Positions 11,217-22,003 of a stretch of 64,000 nucleotides of DNA are shown here, piece after piece. Position 1 is the first letter of the stretch. Each line of letters begins with the position of its first letter. A program made the translations under genes and the position numbers. The notes beneath the pieces are model-generated. The model had not been told where the DNA came from. It made no database searches and was given only the letters and a program-made list of their open reading frames with translations. The stretch comes from Rhexocercosporidium sp. MPI-PUGE-AT-0058 (lineage: Eukaryota > Ascomycota > Leotiomycetes > Helotiales): NCBI GenBank assembly GCA_020746875.1, contig JAGTJL010000017.1, positions 310,001-374,000 on the forward strand, given 5' to 3'.

Positions 11217-12605
11217 TTAGAGATTCTCATCGGCATTCTGTAAATTGCCTAGGAAAGTGACTAGAACAGCAGTATACGCCGCTGTACCAACAAAAATCTC
11301 CTTATCGCTAGCATCAGTCAACATCCCCATGACGGTCGCGAATGCAATCATGAAGACGAGAGCTACGACCACAATACACCCTCGGCTCATGGACGTTAGA
11401 AGGAACAGAACGACCGGTGCGAAAAGCACGAGCACGGCGAAGAATACTACGATAAGCCGGGCAAAGAGTTTAATGCGGGCATCGTTGTACGACTCTTGGG
11501 CAGTGTCGAGATTTGGATTTTGCTGCAGTTGCTTGCTAGCTTGAAAGAATTGCTAACACCGTGTTGTTTAGCAGAGATACTAGAAACGACGGTGTGGAGG
11601 GAGAACCTTGAAACAAGAATCTGGCCAGCGATCTAGGTGTCGGAGCATGCACTCTTCAACGAGGCTTCGTCGCGAAGACAGCGTAACCAGATCTTCACGA
11701 GGGAGAATCGAATCAAAGGTATCCCCTGCTGGAGGCCTCTTCCACATGAACCATTTGAAAAGTTTGTTGTAATCTCTCTCCGAGGGTTTGTCTATTTTCC
11801 CGAGAGCCTGATAACTAGAAATTAGACCATCTTGACGAGATCCGTTAGAAGACTTGCGAATATAACATGGGCGAGTACGTACTGTATTCTAGGAGCGCTT
11901 TCCTGATCTTGAGCAACACTGAACGCTTTTCACCACCCAAGTCCTCGGCTGAAATAAAGTCATGCCCTGCAGCCCCTCCTTGGTTCTGGCCGACGTTCCT
12001 CTCGTCGAGCTTTTTCAACTCTTCTTCCAGAGACATAATCTCAACTTGTGCAGTGATAAGCAGTCTCACATGCAATTCCCGAAAATTTCTGTATATGCCG
12101 GATGAGCTACTGCTTTCTATGAAGGCTGCCGATTTTGAGTATCCCTTTGGATAATCTGGTGCTGTTGTCAATGAATGCGCGCAACGTAAATTGTGGGGCC
12201 TGCCTTACCATCCTTTGGCTCGGTAGTATCGCTCGCTTGTGCATCAACCTGTAAGCTCTGCTCGTTGTAAAGAGGATTTCGGTGGTACCAAAAGGCACGG
12301 GAGATGCGATGTCTCCAACGCAAAGTCGAAGACTGCTCCTGGTACGACGTTTCTTCGTTGCATTCAGTACATAATTGAGGTGCCAATGGAAATTACATAC
12401 CCTGATACGGAGGAGGTGTGGCTAAATTGTGTGCAGCATCTCGACAATCTGAGTCCGAGTATCCCAAATGTGCTCTTGCAGGTTCTATCGGCAGCGCAGC
12501 ATTGACTGAGCCGACCACAGCAGTGCTGAAGCCTTGTTCTGCCCTGTCATACGGGTCATTGGACCATGTACTGGGAAATGATTGATCCCGCCTGGACCTT
12601 GCCAT
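11217..12605 (-). CDS. DUF6594 domain membrane protein, 394 aa, five exons
   Basis: Reconstructed exons (minus strand): 12401-12605, 12209-12352, 11879-12161, 11581-11814 and 11217-11535. Introns are 48, 47, 64 and 45 bp, with GT donors and AG acceptors and matching phases throughout. The protein has a Pro-rich N-terminus (about 1-70) and the DYPKGY segment at residues 119-124, where DUF6594 proteins start. A Glu-rich coiled coil and an EYSTYQALGKIDKP region follow. Three C-terminal membrane segments (about 314-336, 341-361 and 369-387) end the chain. This layout is typical of the fungal DUF6594 family, whose function is unknown. The start ATG at 12605 is the best in-frame one; exons 1-2 are less certain than exons 3-5. 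Confidence 0.75.
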
Positions 12606-13783
12606 CGCTCCAACTGTTCTTGCTAAAGGGACAGATGGGAAGTGACGATATATGGACACTGCACACCTGTAAGATATATACAAATTTGCGTTATGGGCGA
12701 CCTCCGAACTGTGAGGCAGAATTGACACAGCCTCAGTGCTTGTAGTGTCAGGTGATGGTATCGGTCAGCGCCTTGCGTCCTGCTCTAGTATAAGTTACAA
12801 GCCACCTGATGCAAGTCGTGCATAAGTCGAACTACCAAACCATCGAAAGCTCCAATCAACTACTAAACGTCAACAATCTCAGGATCTACAGCCGAGAGCA
12901 GGCAGCACGTGATGTTAATTAGAGGCCGTTATACCAAGCTTGAAGACCTCGTTGTGAGAGGGCACCCACCCGGTAGTGTGGCCCAGACAGTAGAAACCTG
13001 CCGCCAAGCAATTCCTTTCTCAAACAGGAACCTAGAAACACAACAATAAGTGATTCGCTGATGGTCAAAAAATCCAGAAGGGAAGTCACCTCACCTTGCC
13101 TTCACTCGCAAGGACAAATGAACACAACATCAACAGCTTTGCCTTTGACGTTAGTTAAAGGTATAATGCGACTGTCTTGCTCCCTCTGGCCTTTGCCTTT
13201 GACGATTAGTCAAAGGTTGATTGCGAGGCTAATATAACGAAACAGCATGATAAATTATTTTGAAAACTGCGTTAGAATTGTATTAATTGCGTATTGATTA
13301 TAATGCTATAAAATAGTTATTACAATGGTGCTGGTTGTAGTGGTTCCACACTGAAAAAGGGTGGCTTGGAGGGGGAGATTCGCTTATTAAAGTGGCAGGT
13401 GTGCCTGAAGACATGGGTGAATTTGGGTGTGTGTGCCTTGTGGCCTCGTGCCGTTTTAATCGATTCCTAAAAACAGCTCCCAACGAGGTATCTCAAGCTC
13501 GTTGATAAAGCACGGTCCCAATGCATTTTGTGAAAAATCGCAGAATTTCAGATATTACAAGTAGGTGCCGAATATTGATAGAATGGCAATAGGGAAAAGT
13601 TTAAGTGCTTATTAGGTGCACCAGAAGGAAGGTGGAATCAGCCAGGCTTTGGTGACCTCAAAAGCGTCCGTACGTACAACGCCGGGTTTCAGTTCTCGGG
13701 TCCAGCTGAATCTAAATCAATTGCACCGCAGACTAGAGGAGAATATGGCATACAATATATAACTATATTAGGCACGTATTGCC
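12606..13783. other. Intergenic region upstream of DUF6594 and the 5S gene
   Basis: No coding signal. It holds two related palindromic motifs at 13142-13161 and 13196-13216. Just before the 5S gene lies a flank (about 13655-13740) that is partly repeated near 9.05 kb. Confidence 0.45.
13142..13216. promoter_or_regulatory. Pair of palindromic CCTTTGAC motifs
   Basis: The second copy (13196-13216) is a perfect 8-5-8 inverted repeat: CCTTTGAC, GATTA, GTCAAAGG. The first copy (13142-13161) is CCTTTGAC, GTTAG, then TTAAAGG, the same design with a weakened right arm. They lie 54 bp apart, some 540-610 bp upstream of the DUF6594 start. A dimeric transcription-factor site is possible; no factor is assigned. 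Confidence 0.35.
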
Positions 13784-13902
13784 ACATACGACCACAGACT
13801 GAGGAAAATTGGGCATCCCGTCCGCTCTGCCATACACAAGCCTCAGATCGGCAGATTAGTAGTTGGGTGGGTGACCACCAGCGAATACCTGCTGTTGTAT
13901 GT
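13784..13902 (+). rRNA. 5S ribosomal RNA gene (dispersed copy)
   Basis: 119-nt match by recall to ascomycete 5S rRNA. The 5' end is ACATACGACCA and the 3' end TGTTGTATGT, so the closing stem ACATAC/GTATGT pairs. The highly conserved parts CATCCCGTCCGCTCTGCC, GTAGTTGGGTGGGTGACC and ACCAGCGAATACC are present. A run of 13 T (13902-13914) follows directly, as an RNA polymerase III terminator. Single dispersed 5S genes are usual in filamentous ascomycetes. One or two bases differ from the consensus I recall (TACC for TCCC), so a slightly divergent copy or a pseudogene cannot be excluded. Confidence 0.85.
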
Positions 13903-13914
13903 TTTTTTTTTTTT
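13902..13914 (+). terminator. Poly-T RNA polymerase III terminator of the 5S gene
   Basis: Thirteen consecutive T residues on the RNA-like strand begin at the 3' end of the 5S gene. Confidence 0.8.
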
Positions 13915-14941
13915 GGTTTCTTGGTTCTTTTTTCGGAGTTGCCGACAGCTTGTCATCAATCCCTTCGATAGTCTCAAACCTCGCCGCCCTTTCTATATAT
14001 TCCCTCCGCTCCCGCCACGTTTGCCTTGTATTCTCATCCAACGGCTCCCATTCTGATCATAATTCTAAGGCGCATCCATTAGGAGAGGTACCGTCAATAA
14101 GAACAATGGAAATTCCACTAGTTCTTAAGGCACTATACAAGCCCCTTCCCAATCAATACGCCAATTATCCTATATCTGTCATCGACAATAATATTGCTAT
14201 GAAGGAAATCTCGGTGGGAAGAAATTCGACTAGCGACCGCCTTGACTTTGAGAAGGAATTCGACTATCGACATAAGGACTTCATTTACTAAGCCATTCTT
14301 TACGCACCTGCAGATTTCCGTCGCAGATTTCGGAAATGAAGTATGAGCAGCCTACGCTTCGAAAAAGGCTATTGCTGTCTCGAATAGTCCACGTATGTCT
14401 GGGAATGCCTCAATATTATAGCTGCCGTCTTTGCGCCTAATAATTATTCCTATCTTTAGCAAACGGACCGACGTCATCTAGACCTAATTATAACATGTTC
14501 ACTGAACTATTTCAAAAAATCTAAAGTAAATGAACTTACCTACACCCGAGCGGCAGAAATATAAAAGCCCTCTCTGCGCTCCAGTGGAATCTGGCCACGA
14601 TGAGCTTCATAGCTACCATCGGCGTCGATAGCAACATTTCCAGGTAGAAGTTCCATCAACATGAAGGCAACTCCTATCGGATTGTTGTCATCGATCTCGT
14701 ATCCGAATACTTGAGGCAAGGGTATTTTCGTGCGTTCTCCCATCAGCGCCATGACGTCTATCTCTTTGCAGCTCTGTGGCCAGCCTCTCCGTAGATTTGT
14801 GCATTTAAATCCGTGCGACCCATCGAGTCTTGTTCTCGAATTCAAGTACGCACACGAGGTGATTCCGGCTATTTGTGATCTCTGGGAGCACGTTGCACTT
14901 GATGCCGCTGTTAAGCGTAGAGGCGTAGTCCTGAAGCCCAC
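13915..14941 (-). pseudogene. APH-family (aminoglycoside phosphotransferase-like) pseudogene
   Basis: Minus-strand blocks fit the fungal phosphotransferase family (PF01636). First come EIDVMALMGERTKIPLPQVF and GVAFMLMELLPGN (N-lobe and hinge, about 14610-14770). A short intron-like gap follows, then DGSYNIEAFPDI, and SHRDFLHSNIIVDD, the catalytic loop with HxD and the Asn (about 14165-14210). DWEGACIVP and ENTRQTWRERREY end the series. The frame shifts between VDD and DWEG, the Trp after CIVP is now TAA, and a later Trp is also a stop. The 5' part before EIDVMAL is out of frame. The tail reads straight into the 5S terminator. Kinase function is therefore lost. Confidence 0.7.
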
Positions 14942-16435
14942 TCTAATCTATTATCTTAATACAATTATTCACTAAGTATCGAGAATGTGAGTTCTTAGGG
15001 TAGAAATCGGCACCCTTCCAGTTCTGTTTTGGAAAAGTTGGAGGCTGTCGCAAAGTCGATTCCATGGTGACGACGGGCCCCAAACGACAAGTGTAGATTG
15101 AGCAAAGAATCAAACGCCCAAGGTAGAGGGGCTGGCTTGGTTGGCAAAAGACTTAGGTCTAGGTCTAGCAGTGGCTACAGCTGGCTGCCTAGAATAAATG
15201 CAGCATTCAGCTTTTGCCCCACATTCCAAACTGACATACGATTAAAACTCAGGTACATCGACTCTGCCAAGCTTGCATAGTCGGCAATTGCTGCGTACTG
15301 GAGCGCTTGAGTGAGGCTCGATAACGCGAAAGTTTCTAATGCATTTAGCCTTCTACGGAGTACTCGTACTTATAAGAAATACACAGCTTCACCTAGCAAG
15401 TATAAATCTTCTTACATCCTATTGTAACGCTGCTTGCTGCTTGCTGTAAGATATCGAAACAAATTAATGCCCAGGAGAGTAAAGTAAGCTTACTAGCTTG
15501 GTCTGCATGCTATGAAAGTTGGAGGGGGGTTGGCGCCAAGGACTTTGATGGCATGCTCAACCTCAATCAATTGACGACTCGGCTCGGACTTTGCCTGGAA
15601 GGATGCCTGCGAGGGTTCCTCCACCGAATCCACACGTCACTCATATGTCTCCATATTTGCGTGGAGAGGGTGTTATGTGCAGCGCTTTATTGGTGCCCGT
15701 CTCTTCTCTTCTAGAATTATCTAAACAAAGAAGAGGTATACTCCTAACGACTCCAGAGTTGGGGAGACCGGGGTCGGTCTCTGCTACACCTTCTAGCAGG
15801 ACGCAGACACAATCGTTCTGTGTTGGATGCTCACTGTTTTGCGCGTGTTAGAGAGGTGATTTCAAGTGTTTGTCCAGGGCATTCGGATCTGCTCGTCGAC
15901 ATAATCACTGTGATGAAGGAGTGATCGTATTGCCAGTTCAAGATTTTTTGGTATGGTAACTTGAAGTCCCAACTGCTGTCAGGAAATCCCTTGCGTCACA
16001 GGGGTTGGGGGTTGGGGGTTGGGGCTTACGATTGTATTTCATTTGGGTCGTGGTAGGGATCGGATCCTGAGTTCAACAAGGACTCGGCTATTTTCACCTG
16101 CCGCTTGATGATAGCTTACTGGAAGTTTAAAGATTAGCATAGTTCGCAGAAACTGAAAAGAATAGTTGTAATATATGAAATCTTGATCGAAAATCGACTC
16201 ATCGAACCTACACAGACGGGACCTTCCCTTGAGAATGACAAGAGCAAGGGCACCACGGCTTGCAGATCGGGCCCTTGTACTGAAGGGCTTGAACTCTCAC
16301 TCCTGGGATTCAGAACTTCTATTAATTCTTGGTCGATAATGACAACCTTTGTGCTTCTGGATCCTTAGATCTCATCTGCTTCTGCTCGTATAATATCCTC
16401 GATATAGCTCCCAACACCGACTTCTCAAAAGCCAG
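14942..16435. other. Intergenic region with a G-rich tract
   Basis: No convincing gene. It contains the G-quadruplex-like tract at 16001-16024. The interval probably also holds unrecognised upstream exon(s) of the gene that follows; short open pieces at 16183-16368 could belong to it but could not be joined safely. Confidence 0.4.
16001..16024 (+). other. G-quadruplex-forming tract
   Basis: Four runs of 4-5 G separated by TT (GGGGTT, then GGGGGTT twice, then GGGG) on the plus strand. This meets the standard intramolecular quadruplex pattern with 2-nt loops. Confidence 0.7.
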
Positions 16436-17613
16436 TCCTGATAGAACTGTGCTACTCCAAGCTGCTGCACCCACTTCTCTTCGAGTTAATCAAATCGATG
16501 TTCGAAATAGTTCTAATTTTCGAAAAGTGTTTGAAGGATTATCTCTTTCGGTTCACAATTCCCAGCTTTCGAGAAGCGCTGCCGGATAAGATCTTGTCAA
16601 ATCTTCCATCAGAATTTTTGAAATATTGTCGGGAGCGCTGTTTGAAGCACATGTAGACGTCTCAAATATCTTCGAGAGTATTCTAAAGTTTTTGAGAGAC
16701 ATTTTTATTACAGATACAGCGTTCGTGATATACGCACTCCAATGTGCCAGGAAATTACATCACTCGATCCTCCAGTTGACGAGCCATTACAGAGGGTTGA
16801 TAATGCCAGAAGAAGTGCGGCATGCTCCGACATCTTGCGAAGACATATGGAGCTATACCCCACATCGAGTTTATTGGTAAGTCTTCCGAGCCAGGTAAAT
16901 CCCGCGTCTAATGGTAAAACAGAGGGGCAAAATTCAAGAGATTGTGCGATCTGCGGAGCACAATGTTCGACAGGAACCTAATGAGTATTTCCGCTGGGAT
17001 CTGTATGACAGATCTCTAGCTAACAGTCACAGAACTGGTGCGGCAGAGGTACAGCCGTCGCCTGGCTCGGCGATAGATGTCAACCTACACTTGCTACCCC
17101 GACAGGTCTACACAAAGCATAGCTTTTTGTCTAAGATAAAACGGATAGCGGATAGTTGTGATGCTAATGAATTCATTCCTTCCGAGAACGCGGGTCAAGA
17201 ATCTACAGTTCTCGAGAAACCGGTGGAACCAGCCAGCCCACAACAATTTATACAGCCTGAAAGTACTGACTCGGCTCTAAATGCTTCGTCGAGGATAAAT
17301 GACAGGCAAGAGTTCACAAGAAAGGCTGCAGATTACGACATGACCCGTGAGTTCTCGCAAACCTCATTGGTTCCTTTTCTGGAGGTCCCAAAAACATCTG
17401 AGGTCATGTCCTGTACTCTCCCTACCAGACCTTGTTATGCCTTTGCTGACTCCTCGTTCTCTAGGTATGTTGGGCCCTGATTTTGCTGTGGGTAATGCCG
17501 AGTACGATGTGCTTATGGACCCCTTTTTGCATATGCAGAATGGACTTGAGAATGGTCCGTGGAACTCGGAGAAGTTTCCAGGTTCAGATCAGAAAGACAC
17601 ATTTTGCTTTTGA
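16436..17613 (+). CDS. Hypothetical multi-exon protein, 5' end not found
   Basis: Four phase-consistent exons: 16436-16652, 16714-16876, 16923-17346 and 17465-17613. Introns are 61, 46 and 118 bp; two of the three donors are strong (GTAAGT, GTGAGT). The joined reading has an amphipathic helical start (IELCYSKLLHPLLFELIK), a middle with basic helices, and a polar Ser/Gln/Glu-rich stretch. The C-terminus is acidic with EYDVLMDPFLHMQNG. Such ends are seen in fungal Zn2Cys6 regulators, and the gene lies 440 bp upstream of a beta-glucosidase relic on the same strand. A regulator of that gene is therefore a reasonable guess, but no zinc cluster was found and the family is unproven. The true start is unknown; it may also be a decaying gene. 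Confidence 0.45.
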
Positions 17614-18053
17614 TGGTAGATGCTAATTACACTGCCATCATTTCATTCTCCCTATAATAATCATGGCAGTAATCACCTGAGAGTCGTAATCTGAAGAGTG
17701 ACTTTCAAGTGAACTTTCTGAGTGCTGGACTGCCTAGACTAAGAACACGCATTTACGAACGCCACTTCCCGTACCCGACGTTCTGGTGCAGCACCCCCAG
17801 ATCTCATCTAGGGGATCATATCGGGGGTAGAGAAATAAACATATGTGGAGTTTCCATGTCTCAACGCAAAAGTGGGCTGTGTCGGCGGCTGTCAGGGGGA
17901 AACAATCAAGAGGGTCAAACACAAGGAGGGCCTAGGCAAGCCACCGAGACTCAAGGCTCGGAGACGAGGCTGAGATGTTGTGGCATTTCTTGCAGCTTTT
18001 CTCTTCTTACTTTCTATTTACTATTTTGACTATCAGCATCTTGAGATTTCAAT
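17614..18053. other. Spacer before the beta-glucosidase relic
   Basis: 440 bp, no coding evidence. It presumably held the promoter of the downstream GH3 gene. No clear TATA box or repeat seen. Confidence 0.4.
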
Positions 18054-20775
18054 ATGGTACTCATTCGCCAGAACCAAAATCCGATGGACATTGACCAGGT
18101 CATTAGCCAGACCTCGGTCAAAGAGAAGTTGTCCTTAACAGCTGGTAAGGGCCGGCTAGAAGTTCTCTGAGCTATCCTCTGTGATCTCTTTAGCTAATCC
18201 GAGTTGTGTTCAGGTAAAGATTTCTGGCATACAACTCCTCTCCCGCGTTTCTCCGTCCCGTCAGTAAAGTGTTCCGACGGCCCCAACAGTGTTCGAGGAT
18301 CGAAATTCTTTGACAGCGTTCCCGGTCTCTGCATACCATGCGGTTCAGGCCTGGGAGCTACATGGAACAAACCTCTCTTACAATCTGCAGGTGTTCTATT
18401 GTCTCAAGAATGCAAAGTCAAAGGTGTACATGCATGGCTAGGCCCCACGATGAGCATGCGCCGCTATCCTCTCAACGGTGTGGGTTTGAGGGCTTCTCTG
18501 AGGATCCGTTCTTGAGTGAAATGCTGCCAGCGAGGATTGTCGAGGGTGTTCGGAGTGGTGGAAGTGCAGCTGTTCTGAAGCACTTTGTTGCCAACGATCA
18601 GGAAACGGAGAAGAGGAGTGTAGATATAGTGATGTCAGATCGAGCATTACGAGAAATCTACCTTTTACCTTTCAGCTGGCTCTTAGGTACGGGAAACCCG
18701 AGGTGGTCATGTCATCGTATAACAAAATCTAGGGCGTGCATTGTTCTGAGAATAAGAATTTTCTCCGGGACATTCTAAGGACGGAATAGAGATTTCATAG
18801 CTTAATCATCTCTGATTGGTAGGTTTCCTGCTCTCTTTCAGAGGTCGGCTGATTTGTTTACTTAGGTTTGGAGCTTATTCGACGGAGCCCGCTTTTGCGG
18901 CTGGGCTTGATCTTGAGATGCCTGGACCAAGTCTGCACCGCTCAATCACAGCCCAACTAGTTATCTCGACCGGGAAATTGCAGATGAAAGATGTCGACGC
19001 AGCAGTTACCAATGTTCTTCGATTTGTCCAGAAGCTGTCAAAACAAGAAGTCGCCAGCGAAGAAGGCACGAGAGATTTCCCAGAAGATCGGGCAATGAAC
19101 CATCAACTCGTAACCGAAAGTGTCGTCCTACTCAGAAATGACGGCAGGATTCTACAGTTGAGTCTTGACTGTGAGAGTCTCGCTTTGATAGGCCCAATGT
19201 CAAGAATGCGGCTACATGTGGAGGTGGAAGTGCGAGTCTGCACTCCTACTATACGACATCCGCAATACGAGGTTATTATTTCGCAAATAGCCCCTGGCAC
19301 AGAGGTGAAGTATCAAGCGGGTGTTACAAGCATCTTCTGCTACCCGTATTAAATAAGAGCAATGCCCTAAACGCGAACGGGCAGCCAGGTGCGACAATCG
19401 AGTTCTTCCACGAGCCATATTCAAGTCCTGACCGGATAGCTTTCGACAAAACTACAGTTACCGAGACTGCTTATCAGCTGATGGATTACAAGCACGCCCA
19501 GAACGGCGAAAGCTTCTATATCTCTATGCGTGGATCCTTTGTTCTCGGTTATTCGGCAACATACGAGTTTAGCATGGCATCGTTTGGCGTATTGGACTTA
19601 TATATTGATGGGAAATTTGTGATTGATAACTCGACTCTCGGCAGGCGGGAGGTATGTTCTTTGGCAACGGATCAAAAGAGACGAGGGCTACGTTTGAAAT
19701 GGAGCAGGGCAGGGCGTACACATTTCGAATGGAAGCTGGCAGTGCATCGACGTCGAAATTGTTGGGAGGATTGGTTGACTTGCCTGGTGGTGCCTGTGGA
19801 CTTGGTGCGTGTTTGAAGTTGGATCCTGAAGAAGGGCTGTCGAAGCGGCGAGAAGTTGCAACAATATCATCTTTGTTCTTGGACTGAACGTACGTATGTT
19901 CTGCATGTGAGTTCTGGTATCTCTGACAGTAAATAGGGAGACTACGAAAAGGAGGACCGAGATCGAAAGACAATGGGCATGCCAGAAGGCTACGATGCCC
20001 TCACCAGTGCAGTCTTCGCCGTCCAACCCTCCGCAATAATCGTCACGCAAGCGGGTGCTCCAATATCAATGCCCTGGCGGACCGAAGCCCAATCCATGAT
20101 CCACAGTTGGTACGGCGGCAACGAAATTGGGCACGCACTCACAGATATCATTTTCGGAAAGGCGAATCCTAGTGGGACGTTGCCGATGACGTTCCCAGAT
20201 CGCTTGGAGCACACAGCTAGTTTCTTGACCTTTGGGAGTGATAATGGTAAGGCAAGGTATGATGAGGAGATCTTTGTTGGGTATAAATACCATGACGTGA
20301 TTGGTAGAGGAATTGCATTTCCTTTTGGGTAAGTTGGACTTGAAGTGTTGAGGGCGAGATGCTAATCTTTGCAGACATGGGCTGTCCTACACAGCATTTA
20401 CCTTACGAGACATCAAAGTTACGCCAGAAGAAATTCGCGGTGGTGATTGAGAATACCGGAAGTAGAACAGGCTCAGAAGTAGTCCAATTGTATATTTCAG
20501 TAACTCGGGAATCTTCGTTATTCAAGCGGCCAGTAAAGGAGCTCAAGGGTTTCGAGAAGATTACTCTAGAGCCACAGGAATTGCCGACGGTCACTATTCA
20601 GATTGATAAGTACAGTACGTCTCTCTGGGACGAGAAGAGAGATGCATGGGATTGTAAGGAGGGGCAGTACACCGCGTCGGTATTCGGCGGGGATAATTGG
20701 CTGCAAGGGACGTTTGAGATGGCAGAGACGACGTACTGGAAGATGGCAGAGACGACGTACTGGAACGGCTTATAG
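18054..20775 (+). pseudogene. GH3-family beta-glucosidase pseudogene
   Basis: The reading starts MVLIRQNQNP and gives a GH3 enzyme in order. GKDFWHTTPLPRFSVPSV and SDGPN come first, then PCGSGLGATWN, GFEGFSEDPFLSEML, LKHFVANDQE and VVMSSYNKI. ISDW with the nucleophile Asp follows, then AGLDLEMPGP, a PA14 insert (GSFVLGYSATYEF to IDG), and WYGGNEIGHALTDI. The C-terminal fibronectin-like domain (NTGSRTGSEVVQLY) ends the chain. True introns remain, for example GTAGGT...TTACTTAG inside the SDW-FG codons. At least six frame changes (near 18480, 18675, 19315-19360, 19655, 19845 and 20425) and an in-frame TAG at about 18730 destroy it. The usual product would be about 830-850 aa and hydrolyse beta-glucosides from plant polymers. 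Changes are mostly indels, not RIP. Confidence 0.85.
20717..20764 (+). repeat. Perfect 24-bp tandem duplication
   Basis: The 24-bp unit at 20717-20740 is repeated exactly at 20741-20764, doubling MAETTYWK near the C-terminus of the GH3 relic. It keeps the frame, so it may predate or be independent of the decay. Confidence 0.9.
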
Positions 20776-21156
20776 ACTCAGGACATCAAATAGAGGTAGA
20801 TTTAGTTTCCATGGATAGCATATCCTTGATTTCAGGCTTGCTGTTTCTTATGGGCTTGTTGCTTATCCTGGCCGTTCGTCTTGGAACGCCGAGTCGGCAT
20901 TCGCTTCATATCTACGTCTTACACATATACCCTTTCGTAAGCTCAAAGATCATGGGAATGCCGGAGACATGATTTACAAGCAGCTTCCTCCACAATATCG
21001 GCGTTCAAGATCGTGTGATCAGCTCAAATTAGGGATTCACGAGTTGAACAAAAAGTATTTCAAACTCCCCGTCCACCTCTTTCGATCCTCAATTATTCCC
21101 TTACCCCTCCCTTCTTGTCACAAGCTGTAAAACCATCCTCCCAACTCCCACTCAGA
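20776..21156. other. Spacer between the GH3 relic and the NAD(P)-binding gene
   Basis: No gene seen. It holds the presumed promoter of the downstream gene, with a C/T-rich stretch (about 21063-21125) just before the ATG, as is common upstream of fungal genes. Confidence 0.5.
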
Positions 21157-22003
21157 ATGAAAATCATACTCACAGGAAGCACCGGCACGATCGGCACCGA
21201 AGTCCTAACTCAGAGCATCAACAACCCCTCACTAACAGAAATCGTCATCCTCTCTCGTCGACCCCTCCCACCCACCCATCCTACCTCTCCTAAAATAAAA
21301 ACAATAGTCATCTCAGACTTCCTCTCCTATCCCGCTCAAGTTCTCAAAGAGCTCTCGGGCGCAGAAGCCTGCATCTGGTAGACCAACCCCATCTTTGCGT
21401 CTAAACTAAAGCAGAAGTAGCAGAACTTCCATTGACGAAGACTACATAGGGCATTAGGTGGTATACCCAGCCGCTTCCCCGACCTCGCAACCGCCCGTAT
21501 GGTAAACATAGACTACCCCCTCGCAGCCGCAAAAGCCTTCACCGAGACCGTCGCGCCGGGATTGGGCGAAGGGAAGAAATTCCGTTTCTTATATGTGAGC
21601 GGCCATGCGGTGGATCGGGATCTATCAAAGCAGCATCGTTTCTTCAATGATGGGATACATATCAAAGCATGCCTTCCCCTGCCCTTCATCTTTCGCCGGG
21701 GATGCGTTGAATTTGATTGCTGACTCTAGAGCTTAGGGAGAGATCGAGAACAAACTCGTGCAACTCGAAGCTGACAATGCGGATAAACTGTCCGTCTACC
21801 TTCCCCGTCCGGGAAGTGTGATTCCACCGAACAACAAACTCATTACTGTTCTAGTCAAATTGACAACTTCTTTCTATCCGGCTATGAAGGGAGAGGAGTT
21901 CGCTGCCGCTATGATTGATGTCGCTATTCGGGGCGCGGATGAACAGACGTTGTCACATGATGTGATGCAGCAGAAGGGGAGGAAGGCACTGAGTGCGGAG
22001 TGA
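21157..22003 (+). CDS. NAD(P)-binding Rossmann-fold protein (atypical SDR/NmrA-like), 234 aa
   Basis: Three exons: 21157-21377, 21450-21666 and 21737-22003. The ATG at 21157 starts MKIILTGSTGTIG, where GSTGTIG (residues 7-13) is the TGxxGxxG dinucleotide-binding loop directly after the first beta strand. Exon 2 supplies ALGGIPSRFPDLATARMVNIDYPLAAAKAF and FLYVSGHAVD, typical of small fungal atypical short-chain dehydrogenases. Exon 3 supplies IENKLVQLEADNADKLSVYLPRPGSV. The first intron is ordinary GT-AG (72 bp). The second (70 bp) has a GC donor but a good branch motif (GCTGAC) and TTAG acceptor. The substrate is unknown. Transcribed towards the acyltransferase gene. Confidence 0.8.

Noticed and set aside
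11217..12605. Reading the DUF6594 gene as a frameshifted pseudogene
   Set aside because: Four short GT-AG introns with consistent phases remove every stop and frame change, so an intact spliced gene is the simpler reading.
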